Shown here in pieces: positions 32,269 through 41,389 of a stretch of DNA of 64,000 nucleotides (position 1 is the stretch's first letter; each line of letters begins with the position of its first letter). The position numbers were made by a program, and so were the translations under genes. Under the pieces are notes generated by a model. The model did not search any database and was not told the DNA's origin. It was given only the letters and a program-made list of their open reading frames with translations. The stretch is from Arthrobacter sp. ISL-95. GTDB taxonomy: Bacteria; Actinomycetota; Actinomycetes; Actinomycetales; Micrococcaceae. The stretch spans positions 1 through 64,000 of the forward strand of contig NZ_JAGGPR010000004.1 of the NCBI RefSeq assembly GCF_018613695.1. The letters run 5' to 3'.

Positions 32269-33243
32269 CTACTTAATAACGACCGGGTTGACCGGCGCAC
32301 CCGAACCGCCCACAATCTTCATAGGAGCGGCGGTGTAGAGGAAAGTCCATTGCCCGTCAGAGGAGCAATCGTCGGCAAGTTTATCCAAGGCGATGATTTC
32401 CGAAAATGCGATGCCGAGGTTACGCATGAGCGCATTGTGCAGCGGAAGGTCAACTCCGCTGACCGGGTCGCGGGTGACCTCGTTGCCGATGGTATCAGTG
32501 ACTAGGTTGGGTATTTCCATATCTCGGAACCACTCCACTAGCTGCGGGGAGTAGGTCAGCCCAGGTTCTAAGAAGTCACGGTAGAACTCCGTTTCCTCTG
32601 TTTTGTAATAGGAGCCGATCCAGCCTGTGCGAATAAGTAGTATGTCGCGTTTCTGGATGGTGACACCCTGCGCTGATGCAGCAGCCATCAGGTCCTCGTA
32701 AGAGAAGGTTTCGCCTCTTTCCAAAGCCGGTTTGCCCCGAAAGCGTGCCATGTCGACGAGGATGCCCCTTCCCACGATTCCGCGTTCTGCAATCGGGAAA
32801 ATGCTGGCCTTCTTCAGGCTCCCGATTGTTGTCTCTGCGGCATACCCATTGTAAATTTTTTCGCCGTACCACATATGCCCCAACGCGTCGTACTGACTGG
32901 TTCCCTGAAGATACATGGTGATCACATCATCGGCATACTCAAGGTCGCCATTGAAGCTGGGGCCTGTCCCACAGAGAAAATTGCCCCGATCCATGACATT
33001 AGTCCGTACCGCGGTCTTTCGGCCCGGCCAGATAGGGTCACCTCCTGGATTGCCAATCGGAATGGCCAGAGTAAAGCTCTTCCCGGAGCGGATTTCCGCC
33101 GCACCGCGCCGCGCTTCTTCGACAGTAAGGTAATTCAATGAGCCGACTTCATCGTAGGGTCCCCACTTCCCCCAATTCTTCGGCGAATCACGTAGTAGTT
33201 CCTGCATTGTGGGCGTGCCCGGGGTTTCCTGGATCTCAGTCAT
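32269..33243 (-). CDS. Cyclase family protein (kynurenine-formamidase-like fold)
   Basis: 324 aa from ATG 33243 (MTEIQETPGTPTMQELLRDS) with GGAG six bases upstream. VGSLNYLTVEEARRGAAEIR and SGKSFTLAIPI lead to the metal-site region MYLQGTSQYDALGHMWYG, IYNGY, and later ILLIRTGWIG. This is the cyclase family (PF04199), which hydrolyses amide or lactone bonds, kynurenine formamidase being the best known member. The usual H-x-G-T-H-x-D site is altered to Q-G-T-S-Q-Y-D with the following His kept, as in a divergent subgroup, so metal binding may differ. It is separate from the hydrolase operon at 33911 but may belong to the same catabolic set. Confidence 0.8.
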   Translation of the reverse strand: MTEIQETPGTPTMQELLRDSPKNWGKWGPYDEVGSLNYLTVEEARRGAAEIRSGKSFTLAIPIGNPGGDPIWPGRKTAVRTNVMDRGNFLCGTGPSFNGDLEYADDVITMYLQGTSQYDALGHMWYGEKIYNGYAAETTIGSLKKASIFPIAERGIVGRGILVDMARFRGKPALERGETFSYEDLMAAASAQGVTIQKRDILLIRTGWIGSYYKTEETEFYRDFLEPGLTYSPQLVEWFRDMEIPNLVTDTIGNEVTRDPVSGVDLPLHNALMRNLGIAFSEIIALDKLADDCSSDGQWTFLYTAAPMKIVGGSGAPVNPVVIK

Positions 33244-33501
33244 CACTAGCTCCTTCGGTTCTCGGGACTGCAGCACCTATTGCTGAAGAGATTCTTGTTT
33301 ATCTGCGAGCTGAGCACATGACGACTCAGCCCCGGCTGTGATCGGTGTCGCTTCCGTTGATCGCTGCGACCTCAGCGGGGGTGCCGGTGGCGCACACTAG
33401 GGCGGAATGATGACCGACGCTCGCGACCTGGACATCCCTGCTGGCTATAGCGCCATTCGTAGGTAGTCCAGCCATTAGGCAGCCCAAACCGCGCCGCCGG
33501 T

Positions 33502-33765
33502 TTACCGGGGCGCTTCAGTCAACTTGAAAATCGTTGAGCTGTCGCCATCAAAGGTCATCTTGCGGCCGTACCCGTCGATCCATAACCAGAAATAGGAGGC
33601 ATCATCACCTATATCGTCGACGGTGGCGTTTTGGAGCGGAGACCCAGGGACCTGGACGAGCACCCTGTCCCCCTCGTCGAGATGCACCCAATCGTCATAG
33701 CCCAATTTGCAAACGTGGTAGTCCCCCGTTGAGTGCACATCCGGGAATTTAATGTTGGTTTCCAT
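33502..33765 (-). CDS. Small unknown beta-rich protein (87 aa)
   Basis: METNIKFPDVHSTGDYHVCK, LGYDDWVHLDEGDRVLVQVP, then NATVDDIGDDASYFWLWIDG and MTFDGDSSTIFKLTE. Short, acidic, with no signal peptide; looks like a small beta-barrel. Not recognised, with no obvious operon partner; its neighbours on both sides are catabolic genes. It may be leftover immunity-type cargo or a regulatory protein. ATG at 33765. Confidence 0.5.
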   Translation of the reverse strand: METNIKFPDVHSTGDYHVCKLGYDDWVHLDEGDRVLVQVPGSPLQNATVDDIGDDASYFWLWIDGYGRKMTFDGDSSTIFKLTEAPR

Positions 33766-33870
33766 GAACTTCGATCCGATTTCCGTCGCGGCCGCTGGCT
33801 CGTCTGACTGTCGGTTCGTACTGATCAGTCAGGATTGAAGCTGCCTGACGGCCATCTCTCGAGCAAATTA

Positions 33871-33907
33871 CATCAGTGGGCAGGCCCCACGACCTGGCCC
33901 ACTGATG
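33871..33907 (-). terminator. Hairpin after the alpha/beta hydrolase gene
   Basis: CATCAGTGGGCAGG and CCTGGCCCACTGATG pair with one bulge around an 8-base loop, directly downstream of the minus-strand gene ending at 33911. Probable terminator of the symporter-hydrolase operon. Confidence 0.6.
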
Positions 33908-33910
33908 TGT

Positions 33911-34798
33911 TTAGGACCAGCTTTTGATGAACTCAAGAACTGCCGAGTCAACCTCTGCGGGCTTTGAAGCACTCAGGAAGTGATGACCGCCTTCGATGAC
34001 CTCCAGCCGGACCTCCGGCGCACCAGTGAACATGAGTATTTCTTTTTCTGCGTTGGCCACGGAATAGACCTTGTCCTCTGAGCCGTGCAACCACAGCACG
34101 GGTGAATTAATGTCGCGCAGTCGTCCATGAAGCCCGTCGCGGTCCCTGAGGTTAATGGTGCTGAGCAACAGCCGTCGGCGACCGCCGTCTCCGGAGTAGT
34201 TGGTACGGTAGGTAGCTAGCCAGAATTCGCGTTGGTCAGGTGAGAGTCCGCCCAGGGCCGCGTCAAAGGTGTCGTCGACAAACTGCTCCGGTACCACCCA
34301 TTCGTCCGGTACCGGGTCTGCGAAGGCCTCGATGAAGGGCGTGCAGAATTCTGGGGCATCCCAGCATCCAAGCTGCCGGCTTCGCAGGGTCTCTGAATCC
34401 ATGGACGAGCCCAACGGTATGATTCCTCGGACCACTTCCGGCGCTATCAACGCCATGCGGGCGGCTATCCACCCACCCTGTGATGTACCCAAAACAAAAG
34501 CCTTGTTAATACCCAACGCGGCAAGGGCCTGCAAGTTGGCGACGGCGCTGTCCCAGTACGTGAAATGCTGGTACGACGCTCTTGTACGGCCGTGACCGTA
34601 CGGTTCAAGTGCCAGAAGGTTTACGGCCGATGTCAGGGCGGTGTTGGCGAACTGGGGCCTATAGAGTTCAGCCGATGTGGTGTAGGAATTGATCAGCACC
34701 AATGTGGGGAGATCCGGGTTGTATTGACCGCTCAGCGTGTATCCAACCACTGAACCGCCAAGGTGCGGGATGCGTACGGTCTGTTCGATCTTGCTCAT
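33911..34798 (-). CDS. Alpha/beta hydrolase
   Basis: 295 aa from ATG 34798 (MSKIEQTVRIPHLGGSVVGY); the open frame extends upstream into the symporter gene. The nucleophile elbow is GTSQGGWIA, the acid lies in WLHGSEDKVYSVAN, and the His in EVIEGGHHFLSAS. A cap region rich in Trp/Phe (GCWDAPEFCTPFIEAFADPV) separates the halves. The fold covers C-C hydrolases, esterases and lactonases; the substrate is unknown. Last gene of an apparent operon with the small membrane protein and symporter upstream (36656 to 34870). Confidence 0.85.
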   Translation of the reverse strand: MSKIEQTVRIPHLGGSVVGYTLSGQYNPDLPTLVLINSYTTSAELYRPQFANTALTSAVNLLALEPYGHGRTRASYQHFTYWDSAVANLQALAALGINKAFVLGTSQGGWIAARMALIAPEVVRGIIPLGSSMDSETLRSRQLGCWDAPEFCTPFIEAFADPVPDEWVVPEQFVDDTFDAALGGLSPDQREFWLATYRTNYSGDGGRRRLLLSTINLRDRDGLHGRLRDINSPVLWLHGSEDKVYSVANAEKEILMFTGAPEVRLEVIEGGHHFLSASKPAEVDSAVLEFIKSWS

Positions 34799-34869
34799 GT
34801 GCTTATTACTTTCTTTCCTATTGTCAGACCCGTTGGCCAGAGGCAGTTCCTCGAGCCTTACACGGGAGG

Positions 34870-36420
34870 TCATGCTGGTTCTTGGCTGGGTACTGATTTC
34901 GCATCCGTCGACACAGAAGCGTCCTCCAGCATTTCGGTACGGACTCGGGCGGCACGAAAGAGGCCGTCTACTCTGGCCAGCTCGGCGTCGCTACTTCTAC
35001 GGATGAAACTGACCAAGATGTAGACAATCAGATTGACGATCAACCCGACCAAGCCGGCTCCAAACCCACCGAGCCATGGAACTGCGCCGCCCGTGTCCAT
35101 GTACGGAATGGTCAGCACCAGGGCTATCACTGTGCCGATAAGAAGCCCAGCAATTGCCCCATCCTTGTTGCCTCGGCGCCAGATCAGTCCACCGAAGATC
35201 GGGACGGCCAGCTGGATGATCGCCTGGTAGGCAAGCTGGGCCACTCCGGCCAGGTTTGACCACCCGTAAATTTGATTTGCGATGACTGCTGCAATGATGG
35301 CGGCGCCAGCCATGGATCCTTTGGCCAGATACAGTTCCTGCTTATCGCTCAGAGGCCGAATCACGCCGACTATGTCGTTGGCAACCTGCGTCCCAAGAGA
35401 CTGTGTGACCCCGTCAACAAATCCCATGCTGGCCGCAAAAACGATGAGCAACGCAAAGGCAAGGAGCCAGGTTCCACCAGCGTCTTGCGTGAGAGCGAAG
35501 AATGCCGACAACGGATCCGCCGACGCAAGAGACATGGGCGCGGCGCAAAGTGCGACAGCCATAAGCAATACAAAGAAAACAAATCCGATCACCATGGCTT
35601 GGAGGGAGCCCTTCTTGACTTCCCGCACACTCCCGGCTGTATAAATCCGTGTGAAAATCATGGGCCAGCACAAGCTGCCGATGATCCCGGAAGCGACAAT
35701 TCCGAAATAGAACCATTCGCCGCTTTCTGAACCATAGCCTGGGAGGCTTAGTTGCGCGGTGGTGAGCTGTTCAAGATTCGAGAAGCCGCCGAAGTAAAAG
35801 ATCAGCAGTCCCAAGCACAAAACGGCAGAACCGATGTATGCCACAATCCCCTGAACCATATCGGTGACGATCAGTCCACGCATGCCCATTTGCACAGTCC
35901 AGAACTGGCGAACCACGAGCACTGCGATACCGATCAGAATCGAGACCTCGAAGGAGAGGTTTCCCAAAGAAGCCCATTGGATGACCGCACCCATGGCAAT
36001 GAGTCCGAGGATGAGCCAGGGAAGTAACGCCACAACGCTGATAGCGCTGCTAAGCAGTTTCAGGCCAGGGCTGTTATAGCGCAGCGACAGCAGGTCTGAC
36101 TGGGTGCGCAGGTCGAACTGTTTGCCCCATTTCCACACTGGTCGAGCTATGAAGTACATGGCGAGAACGCCCAAGGTGGAGTAGACAAGGAAATAGAGTC
36201 CAATGACACCACTGATGACGGCAAAGCCGAAGACTGCCGTGAACGTGGAGCCGGGCCACCACGAATTGGTGTAAGCCATTGACACGAACCAGCTAGAGAA
36301 CGATCTTTCGCCCACCGCGTAGCTGCTGAAGCTTGAGACGCTGCGGCCATGTTTGGTCTTATGGAGCACGAGGACGATAAGCATAAAGAACGCGGCGAGG
36401 ACTCCGAAAGTGATAAGCAT
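34870..36420 (-). CDS. Sodium:solute symporter family transporter
   Basis: 516 aa with about 13 hydrophobic helices, starting MLITFGVLAAFFMLIVLVLH. SYAVGERSFSSWFVSMAYTN, SWWPGSTFTAV in helix 1-2, a RTQSDLLSLRY loop and GMRGLIVTDMVQGIVAYIGS are family hallmarks (SSS, PF00474). Imports an organic solute with sodium; probably supplies the substrate of the adjoining hydrolases or amidase, an inference from the neighbourhood. The start overlaps the stop of the small membrane protein by one base (TGATG), so the two are translationally coupled, a usual arrangement for DUF3311-type/SSS pairs. Confidence 0.9.
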   Translation of the reverse strand: MLITFGVLAAFFMLIVLVLHKTKHGRSVSSFSSYAVGERSFSSWFVSMAYTNSWWPGSTFTAVFGFAVISGVIGLYFLVYSTLGVLAMYFIARPVWKWGKQFDLRTQSDLLSLRYNSPGLKLLSSAISVVALLPWLILGLIAMGAVIQWASLGNLSFEVSILIGIAVLVVRQFWTVQMGMRGLIVTDMVQGIVAYIGSAVLCLGLLIFYFGGFSNLEQLTTAQLSLPGYGSESGEWFYFGIVASGIIGSLCWPMIFTRIYTAGSVREVKKGSLQAMVIGFVFFVLLMAVALCAAPMSLASADPLSAFFALTQDAGGTWLLAFALLIVFAASMGFVDGVTQSLGTQVANDIVGVIRPLSDKQELYLAKGSMAGAAIIAAVIANQIYGWSNLAGVAQLAYQAIIQLAVPIFGGLIWRRGNKDGAIAGLLIGTVIALVLTIPYMDTGGAVPWLGGFGAGLVGLIVNLIVYILVSFIRRSSDAELARVDGLFRAARVRTEMLEDASVSTDAKSVPSQEPA

Positions 36421-36656
36421 CAGTCCAACTCCCCCCGTCGTCCCTCAAAGCGCCACAGGCCGTAAGCCACCAAGATGGGTGCGGCTGAAATTAAGAGGAG
36501 ATACCAGATGGAGCCGGGGACACCGGCAACCAACGCGTGTTCTTCAGAAAGTGCAATGTACAGCGGTGGCGCCAAGGCCAGCACGAAAATCAGGGTGAAC
36601 AGCGGGCCGAAAAGAAGATTAATACGGGACCGCCGATGAATCTCTGCGCGTTCCAT
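36420..36656 (-). CDS. Small membrane subunit of the symporter (DUF3311-like)
   Basis: 78 aa. A basic N-terminus (MERAEIHRRSRINLLFGPL) is followed by two membrane helices, FTLIFVLALAPPLYIALS and IWYLLLISAAPILVAYGLW, and a short RFEGRRGELD tail. Small two-helix proteins of this kind are regularly encoded just before SSS permeases. The stop shares one base with the symporter start. The 140-bp region upstream carries a possible operator. Confidence 0.75.
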   Translation of the reverse strand: MERAEIHRRSRINLLFGPLFTLIFVLALAPPLYIALSEEHALVAGVPGSIWYLLLISAAPILVAYGLWRFEGRRGELD

Positions 36657-36661
36657 GATGC

Positions 36662-36732
36662 CTCACTTAGGACTATGTTTGGGGGTGTCATCGTTGACAA
36701 ATCCCAGCCTAAGGAAGCCTCATCCTAAGTGA
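36662..36732 (-). promoter_or_regulatory. Spaced 10-bp inverted repeat upstream of the symporter operon
   Basis: TCACTTAGGA at 36662-36671 and its exact complement TCCTAAGTGA at 36723-36732, with a partial CCTAAGGA element between. Position fits an operator for the LuxR- or LacI-type regulators encoded upstream. Confidence 0.4.
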
Positions 36733-36796
36733 TATCGGTCACTTGACGTATCTTTTCCTCCTGAGGAGGAGCCACCGTCCTTGGCTAAGCTCTCTG

Positions 36797-37801
36797 TTAC
36801 GTGACGGGCAAACGCCTGGGGGCTGCTTGAATGAGTCGCAGACCCTCGCGGCTAACAAGAGCGGCCGCTTCAGCACGGGATGAGACCCCAAGCTTTGCAA
36901 GGATGTGTTCGACGTGAGTTGAGACCGTTCGCCGGCTAACTACCAGGTGATCGGCTATCTCAGGGTTGCTGATCCCATCAGCAAGAAGCGTGACGATCTG
37001 AAGCTCTCTGGGAGTTAGCCCATAGGGCGGTAGCACTTCTCGTTCCGCCACAAGGGCAGCGTTCTGTATACATCGTGTGATGCTGATTCTGTGGTAAATC
37101 CCCTGGTCTCCAATCCAGATGTAGCTGCTGTCTCCGCGGGGGGCGAGCGGCAGAAGTAGTGGCCACAAGGGTCCGTCCGATCGCAGGGTCATGCCTACTT
37201 CACGGCCAGCAATGGCTTGGTCAAGACCTGCAGCCATCACCGCTACGTTTGCGTCGCCATGCAATTCTTCGGCCAAGACCCGGTGCGGTTGCGATGGGTC
37301 ACAGGCGGAGGCAAGCACCGGAAGGAACTGTTCGACGATTCTCTTGGTTTCTTCTGTAGCAGACCGCGCCGTCCCCCAGTTCATATGGATGGCTCCCACG
37401 TGGTGCCCTCCGGGCAACCAAAGGCTCGCAGATATGCCTTCGTTAAAGCCTGCCGGTCGAAGATAATCTTCGGCCAGGGATGTGAATGCAAAGTGGACGT
37501 CCCAGTCACGATCGAGGTCTGCCCATCGAAGAGCCTGACGGACTCGGTTTCGCACGACTCCGAATCCTGGATTCTTGGTTTCCGGGATGAAGTTCTCAAG
37601 CAGTTGTGACACCGCGTCCTCCGAATAGCCGTCCGAGGCCAGTTGCTGGTGCTGGGGTCGTTCTCCGGAAGGATTCGACGCCGACAGCAAGACAGCTTCG
37701 CACCTCACCAAGTCGCGAAGGAGCTTGGTAACTTGCTCTGCGCGCTCTAGGACGACCGGCGTTGCTGCCATAGGAGCTTCTAATGTGGGATAGGCGCGCA
37801 T
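36797..37801 (-). CDS. LuxR-type transcriptional regulator
   Basis: 334 aa. The C-terminal 65 residues are a LuxR helix-turn-helix: YGLTPRELQIVTLLADGISN, PEIADHLVVSRRTVSTHVEH, ILAKLGVSSRAEAAALV. The N-terminal 250 residues form a GAF-like sensor (SASLWLPGGHHVGAIHMNWG; later SDGPLWPLLLPLAPRGDSSY). No receiver domain and no phospho-acceptor Asp pattern, so direct ligand sensing is likely. Lies between a LacI regulator and the symporter operon on the same strand; it abuts the LacI gene without a gap. Confidence 0.8.
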   Translation of the reverse strand: MRAYPTLEAPMAATPVVLERAEQVTKLLRDLVRCEAVLLSASNPSGERPQHQQLASDGYSEDAVSQLLENFIPETKNPGFGVVRNRVRQALRWADLDRDWDVHFAFTSLAEDYLRPAGFNEGISASLWLPGGHHVGAIHMNWGTARSATEETKRIVEQFLPVLASACDPSQPHRVLAEELHGDANVAVMAAGLDQAIAGREVGMTLRSDGPLWPLLLPLAPRGDSSYIWIGDQGIYHRISITRCIQNAALVAEREVLPPYGLTPRELQIVTLLADGISNPEIADHLVVSRRTVSTHVEHILAKLGVSSRAEAAALVSREGLRLIQAAPRRLPVT

Positions 37802-38830
37802 TTAGCTATTCCTGACATGAAGAAGTGTTGATTCCCGGATGACCAACTCCGGAGCCAAGCGCTCAGAAGACGGATTCTGTCCACGAAGAACTGACACGAG
37901 CAACTCCAGCGCCCGGGTACCCATCGTATGCAGTGGTGAGCGCACGCTGGTCAAGGGCAACGGCAACTCGGCTGCGAGCTGAGTGTCGTTGTAGCCCGCA
38001 ACGGCGATGTCCCTGCCGGGACGCAGTCCCGCATCGCGCACTGCGCCCAGAACACCGATAGCGGCAAAGTCATTGACAGCAAAAATGGCCGTCAAATTAG
38101 GGGCTTGTTTGATGAGGTATTCCGCTGCCTCATGGCCGCCTCTCGCATCGAAGGCGGAATTCACTGTTAACACTTCAATACCCGCTTTCCGGTACGTATC
38201 GACAAAGCCACTGCTCCGGTCCACGCCTGTACTGGCGAAAGACTCGCCAGCGACTACGCCGACCTTCACGTGCCCAAGGTCCAGAAAGTGCTCGGCAACA
38301 AGGCTGCCTCCCAGATAGTCATCACATGTCACGGATGGATACTTGGACGCGTACCGGCTCACGAGAACGAAAGGCACCCCGCGCGCCGCCACTTCATCCA
38401 GCACAACTGCGTCCCGGTGCGCGTCGCCGAGTATGAGGCCATCGACGTGACGGGACAAAGCCAAATCAATCCTGGCGCGCTGTTCGGCGGGGCGGTCATA
38501 AGTGTTCATTACAAACGTGGCCAGTCCATTGCGGGCACCCGCGTCCTCCACCCCCTCGTAGATAGTGGCGAGCACCATGTCAGACAAGCGGGGAACCAGC
38601 ACTCCAATCAGATTGCTTCGTGCCGTTCTCAGGCTCTTTGCGTGTGGGTTGGGGTGATAACCGAGCCGTTGAGCCCAATCACGCACTGCTGCTGCCGTAG
38701 CCGGTGATGCCGCACGCGAAACCTCATCAGGAGTTCCGCTGAGAACCCTCGACACTGTCGAGACGTCGAGTCCCGCCGCCTGCGCAATCGTTTTCAGCGT
38801 GACCGAGCTGCTTTTATATCTACCTGGCAT
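37802..38830 (-). CDS. LacI family transcriptional regulator
   Basis: 342 aa from ATG 38830 (MPGRYKSSSVTLKTIAQAAG) with GGGAG upstream. Helix-turn-helix VTLKTIAQAAGLDVSTVSRV followed by the hinge LGYHPNPHAKSLRTARSNLI. A periplasmic-binding-protein-like effector domain follows (IGVLVPRLSDMVLATIYEGV; DGLILGDAHRD; TAIFAVNDFAAIGVLGAV). Divergent from the amidase gene; the perfect CCCAAACGTTTGGG between them is the likely operator, so it probably represses the amidase/hydrolase pair and possibly itself. Confidence 0.9.
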   Translation of the reverse strand: MPGRYKSSSVTLKTIAQAAGLDVSTVSRVLSGTPDEVSRAASPATAAAVRDWAQRLGYHPNPHAKSLRTARSNLIGVLVPRLSDMVLATIYEGVEDAGARNGLATFVMNTYDRPAEQRARIDLALSRHVDGLILGDAHRDAVVLDEVAARGVPFVLVSRYASKYPSVTCDDYLGGSLVAEHFLDLGHVKVGVVAGESFASTGVDRSSGFVDTYRKAGIEVLTVNSAFDARGGHEAAEYLIKQAPNLTAIFAVNDFAAIGVLGAVRDAGLRPGRDIAVAGYNDTQLAAELPLPLTSVRSPLHTMGTRALELLVSVLRGQNPSSERLAPELVIRESTLLHVRNS

Positions 38831-38879
38831 CGTTGAAACTCCCTCTAAGGTTTGAGTACAAATCTTACCAAACGATTGT

Positions 38880-38893
38880 CCCAAACGTTTGGG
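38880..38893. promoter_or_regulatory. Probable LacI-family operator
   Basis: Perfect 14-bp palindrome CCCAAACGTTTGGG, of the CG-centred type bound by LacI proteins, in the divergent gap between the LacI gene and the amidase. A half-match ACCAAACGATT lies just left of it. Confidence 0.65.
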
Positions 38894-38938
38894 TATGGTT
38901 ACATGCAGTTGACCACCATCAACTGCGAAGAGGGACGT

Positions 38939-40300
38939 ATGCGATCGCCCGAAGCACAACTGAAGAAACCTTCTGGAGCGGGGTTTTTCTCCAGCGTTGG
39001 TGTTTCCGAGCTCGCCGCCATGATGCGGAGTGGGCTTATCACGCCAGCGGACCTTGTAAACATTGCATTGCAGGAGGCCCACCGGTGGCAGCCTTCAATC
39101 AACGCGTTCGTCTCGTTCGATGAGAACGGCGCCTATGCGGCGGCGGCGAGGGCTCGCACTGAGCTGGCCTCCGGAATTGATCGGGGGCCGCTACACGGCA
39201 TTCCTGTTGCCGTTAAGGACGTCATCGATGTACGAGGAATGCCCACAACTGCAGGTTCACGCCACCGAAAAGACCACCTTGCTCGTGAGAACGCCGAATG
39301 CGTTGAACGGCTCGTCCAGGCAGGTGCAATCATTATCGGGAAGACCACGACCCACGAATTTGCGAACGGGCCTACCGGAGATCGCTCTGCCACCGGTCCT
39401 ACGCGCAACCCACACGATACCGACCATATGGCTGGTGGTTCGAGCAGTGGGTCCGCTGCCGCGGTTGCCGCTGGCATCATCCCATTGGCGCTTGGTACTG
39501 ACACCGGCGGATCCGCTCGTATTCCAGCGGCTTGCTGTGGCGTTGTAGGGCTCAAACCCACCCATGGAGCTTTGCCCACCGGCGGGATGGTGCCTTTGTC
39601 ACCAACTCTGGACACCATAGGCTTGCTGGCCCGCACCGCGGCCGACTGTCTCCTGCTGTGGACCGCGTTGAGGGGCACCCAGACTGTAGCTCTCCCCCCT
39701 GGTATCGGATGGATCAAATCGAATTCGATATATCCCACGCAACCCTCGGTCACTTCCACTGTCCGCGACATGATCGATGATTTCCTGACAGGTGAAGCCG
39801 AAGTTCTGGAGGCTGGTGATCTGAGGGAAACATATAGGATCATTCAAGGCAGCGAGGCATACGCTCAGCACACAGAGCTCATGTCCGGTGCGCCCGAACT
39901 TTACGATCCCGAAGTCCTCGCCAGGCTCCGTTCCGGAGGAGAGATTCTTGGGTGGGAGTACGTTAAAGCGATAAAGCTTAGGCACAGCGCCCGCCAAAGT
40001 ATCCAGCCTCTACTGAGAAGGTACGGGCTTCTGGCGCTTCCGACGATACCCCTGGCCCCTCCCAAGCTGAGCAGCCGTACGGAAATCATAAACGGAAGCA
40101 GCGTCGAGACCCGGAAGGCTCTTCTCTCCCTTACAAGCCCATGGAGCGTTTTAGGACTCCCGGCCATCTCCATTCCAGCGGGCACGACCGAGGGGCTGCC
40201 GATTGGACTACAGCTGGTAGGTCCCCCCGGAGCCGAATCCCAACTTTTGAGGGTGGCTGCGCAAATTGAAGAGACCCAGCACCCGACGAAAGGAAATTGA
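38939..40300 (+). CDS. Amidase (amidase-signature family)
   Basis: 453 aa from ATG 38939 with AGAGGGA upstream; the longer open frame crosses the operator. The Ser-cisSer-Lys site is complete: HGIPVAVKDVIDVRGMPTTA supplies Lys, and AGGSSSGSAAAVAAGIIPLA, LGTDTGGSARIPAACCGVVG the two serines and the signature. The C-terminus GLPAISIPAGTTEGLPIGLQ is standard for the family. Hydrolyses an amide; substrate unknown. Its stop overlaps the start of the alpha/beta hydrolase, so the two form an operon likely controlled by the LacI repressor. Confidence 0.9.
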   Translation: MRSPEAQLKKPSGAGFFSSVGVSELAAMMRSGLITPADLVNIALQEAHRWQPSINAFVSFDENGAYAAAARARTELASGIDRGPLHGIPVAVKDVIDVRGMPTTAGSRHRKDHLARENAECVERLVQAGAIIIGKTTTHEFANGPTGDRSATGPTRNPHDTDHMAGGSSSGSAAAVAAGIIPLALGTDTGGSARIPAACCGVVGLKPTHGALPTGGMVPLSPTLDTIGLLARTAADCLLLWTALRGTQTVALPPGIGWIKSNSIYPTQPSVTSTVRDMIDDFLTGEAEVLEAGDLRETYRIIQGSEAYAQHTELMSGAPELYDPEVLARLRSGGEILGWEYVKAIKLRHSARQSIQPLLRRYGLLALPTIPLAPPKLSSRTEIINGSSVETRKALLSLTSPWSVLGLPAISIPAGTTEGLPIGLQLVGPPGAESQLLRVAAQIEETQHPTKGN

Positions 40301-41109
40301 TGCGGACCCTTAGCTTCAACCGTGACGGGACGACTCTGACTGCCGAGCTACGAGAAGGCAGCGGATCGCCCGTCGTGATAGTTCCAGGCGTGATGTCCGA
40401 TGCGTATACCTGGCGCCCAGTCGCCAATGCATTGAACTTGAATAACCCGATAATGGTCATTAACCGCCGCGGGCGGCTGCCCAGCGGCCCGACAGGTCGT
40501 GGCTACTCGGTCCGGACTGAAATTGACGATTTGCACCACATCCTCGACACCCTCGAGGAGGACATCCACCTGTTCGGCTGGAGCTATGGCGGACTGATTG
40601 CTTTGGAAACGGCGACAGAGCGACGCAACCTGCGCTCTGTTATCGCGTATGAGCCCGTCTCCAGCCCGTTCGGATCGAACGCCCTTGAACCCCTACGTCT
40701 TGCTCTCGGGAGGGGCGACTTGGACAGCGCCGTCGAGGTGGTCAAGCGGGTCATGGCGGGTTACTCCGCCGAATATATGGCAGCGCTGCGCGCGGACCCT
40801 ATTTGGCCTGTCCTCCGTCTTCTTGTTCACCCCTTGGCTGATGAGCTGACTGCTATAAATGACCATGTTGCAGCGCTTTCCCGATACAGCGAAATCACGG
40901 CTCCAGTCACCCTGATGCTTGGCGAACGCAACGAGGAGAAGCCGCCATACGGTGTCGCTTTCACCGCCTTCTCTCAAGCCCTCCCCCAAGCCGAGGTCGT
41001 TCGCCTGGCAAATCAGGGTCACCTGGCCCACAGCGAAGCACCCGGCCTTCTGGCTGAGCACCTTACGCAAGCAGTCTTGAAGCACAACGAATACCAACAT
41101 TCCAGTTAG
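40300..41109 (+). CDS. Alpha/beta hydrolase, coupled to the amidase
   Basis: 269 aa, ATG 40300 within the TGATG overlap with the amidase stop, preceded by AAGGAAA. Oxyanion region VVIVPGVMSDAYTWRPVANA, nucleophile elbow FGWSYGGLIAL, acid segment PVTLMLGERNEEKPP and His in LANQGHLAHSEAP. A mid-protein helical cap includes VKRVMAGYSAEYMAALRADP. Esterase/amidase-like; specificity unknown. Translational coupling suggests it acts on the product or a related substrate of the amidase. Confidence 0.85.
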   Translation: MRTLSFNRDGTTLTAELREGSGSPVVIVPGVMSDAYTWRPVANALNLNNPIMVINRRGRLPSGPTGRGYSVRTEIDDLHHILDTLEEDIHLFGWSYGGLIALETATERRNLRSVIAYEPVSSPFGSNALEPLRLALGRGDLDSAVEVVKRVMAGYSAEYMAALRADPIWPVLRLLVHPLADELTAINDHVAALSRYSEITAPVTLMLGERNEEKPPYGVAFTAFSQALPQAEVVRLANQGHLAHSEAPGLLAEHLTQAVLKHNEYQHSS

Positions 41110-41288
41110 TGCGCTATTGCGCTAACGAGAACTTCAGAACGAGCCTCCAACAGGCCCATTCTCATCCGTCCATTGGATCATCGCATCACCTTCGCATTCT
41201 CTACTTGCCGGACGGATGCACCGCCAGGCAAGTCCAATCGTGATCCTGCTCCTGCGCAGACCGTTTGGCATGCACGGTGGGAGAAAAG

Positions 41289-41331
41289 GCGAGGACCTTC
41301 ATGTTCCAGCCCGGAACGTGAAGGCCCTCGC
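41289..41331. terminator. Bidirectional terminator between convergent genes
   Basis: A 19-base stem beginning GCGAGGACCTTCATGTTCC with its partner (two G-U pairs), loop AGCCC, and a TTTC run on the right. Lies between the stops of the plus-strand hydrolase and the minus-strand gabD. Confidence 0.7.
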
Positions 41332-41389
41332 TTTCAGTCAGTTTCAGTGGCCATAGACGAGCCCCGAGAGATCGGTTCAGGGACATCCA

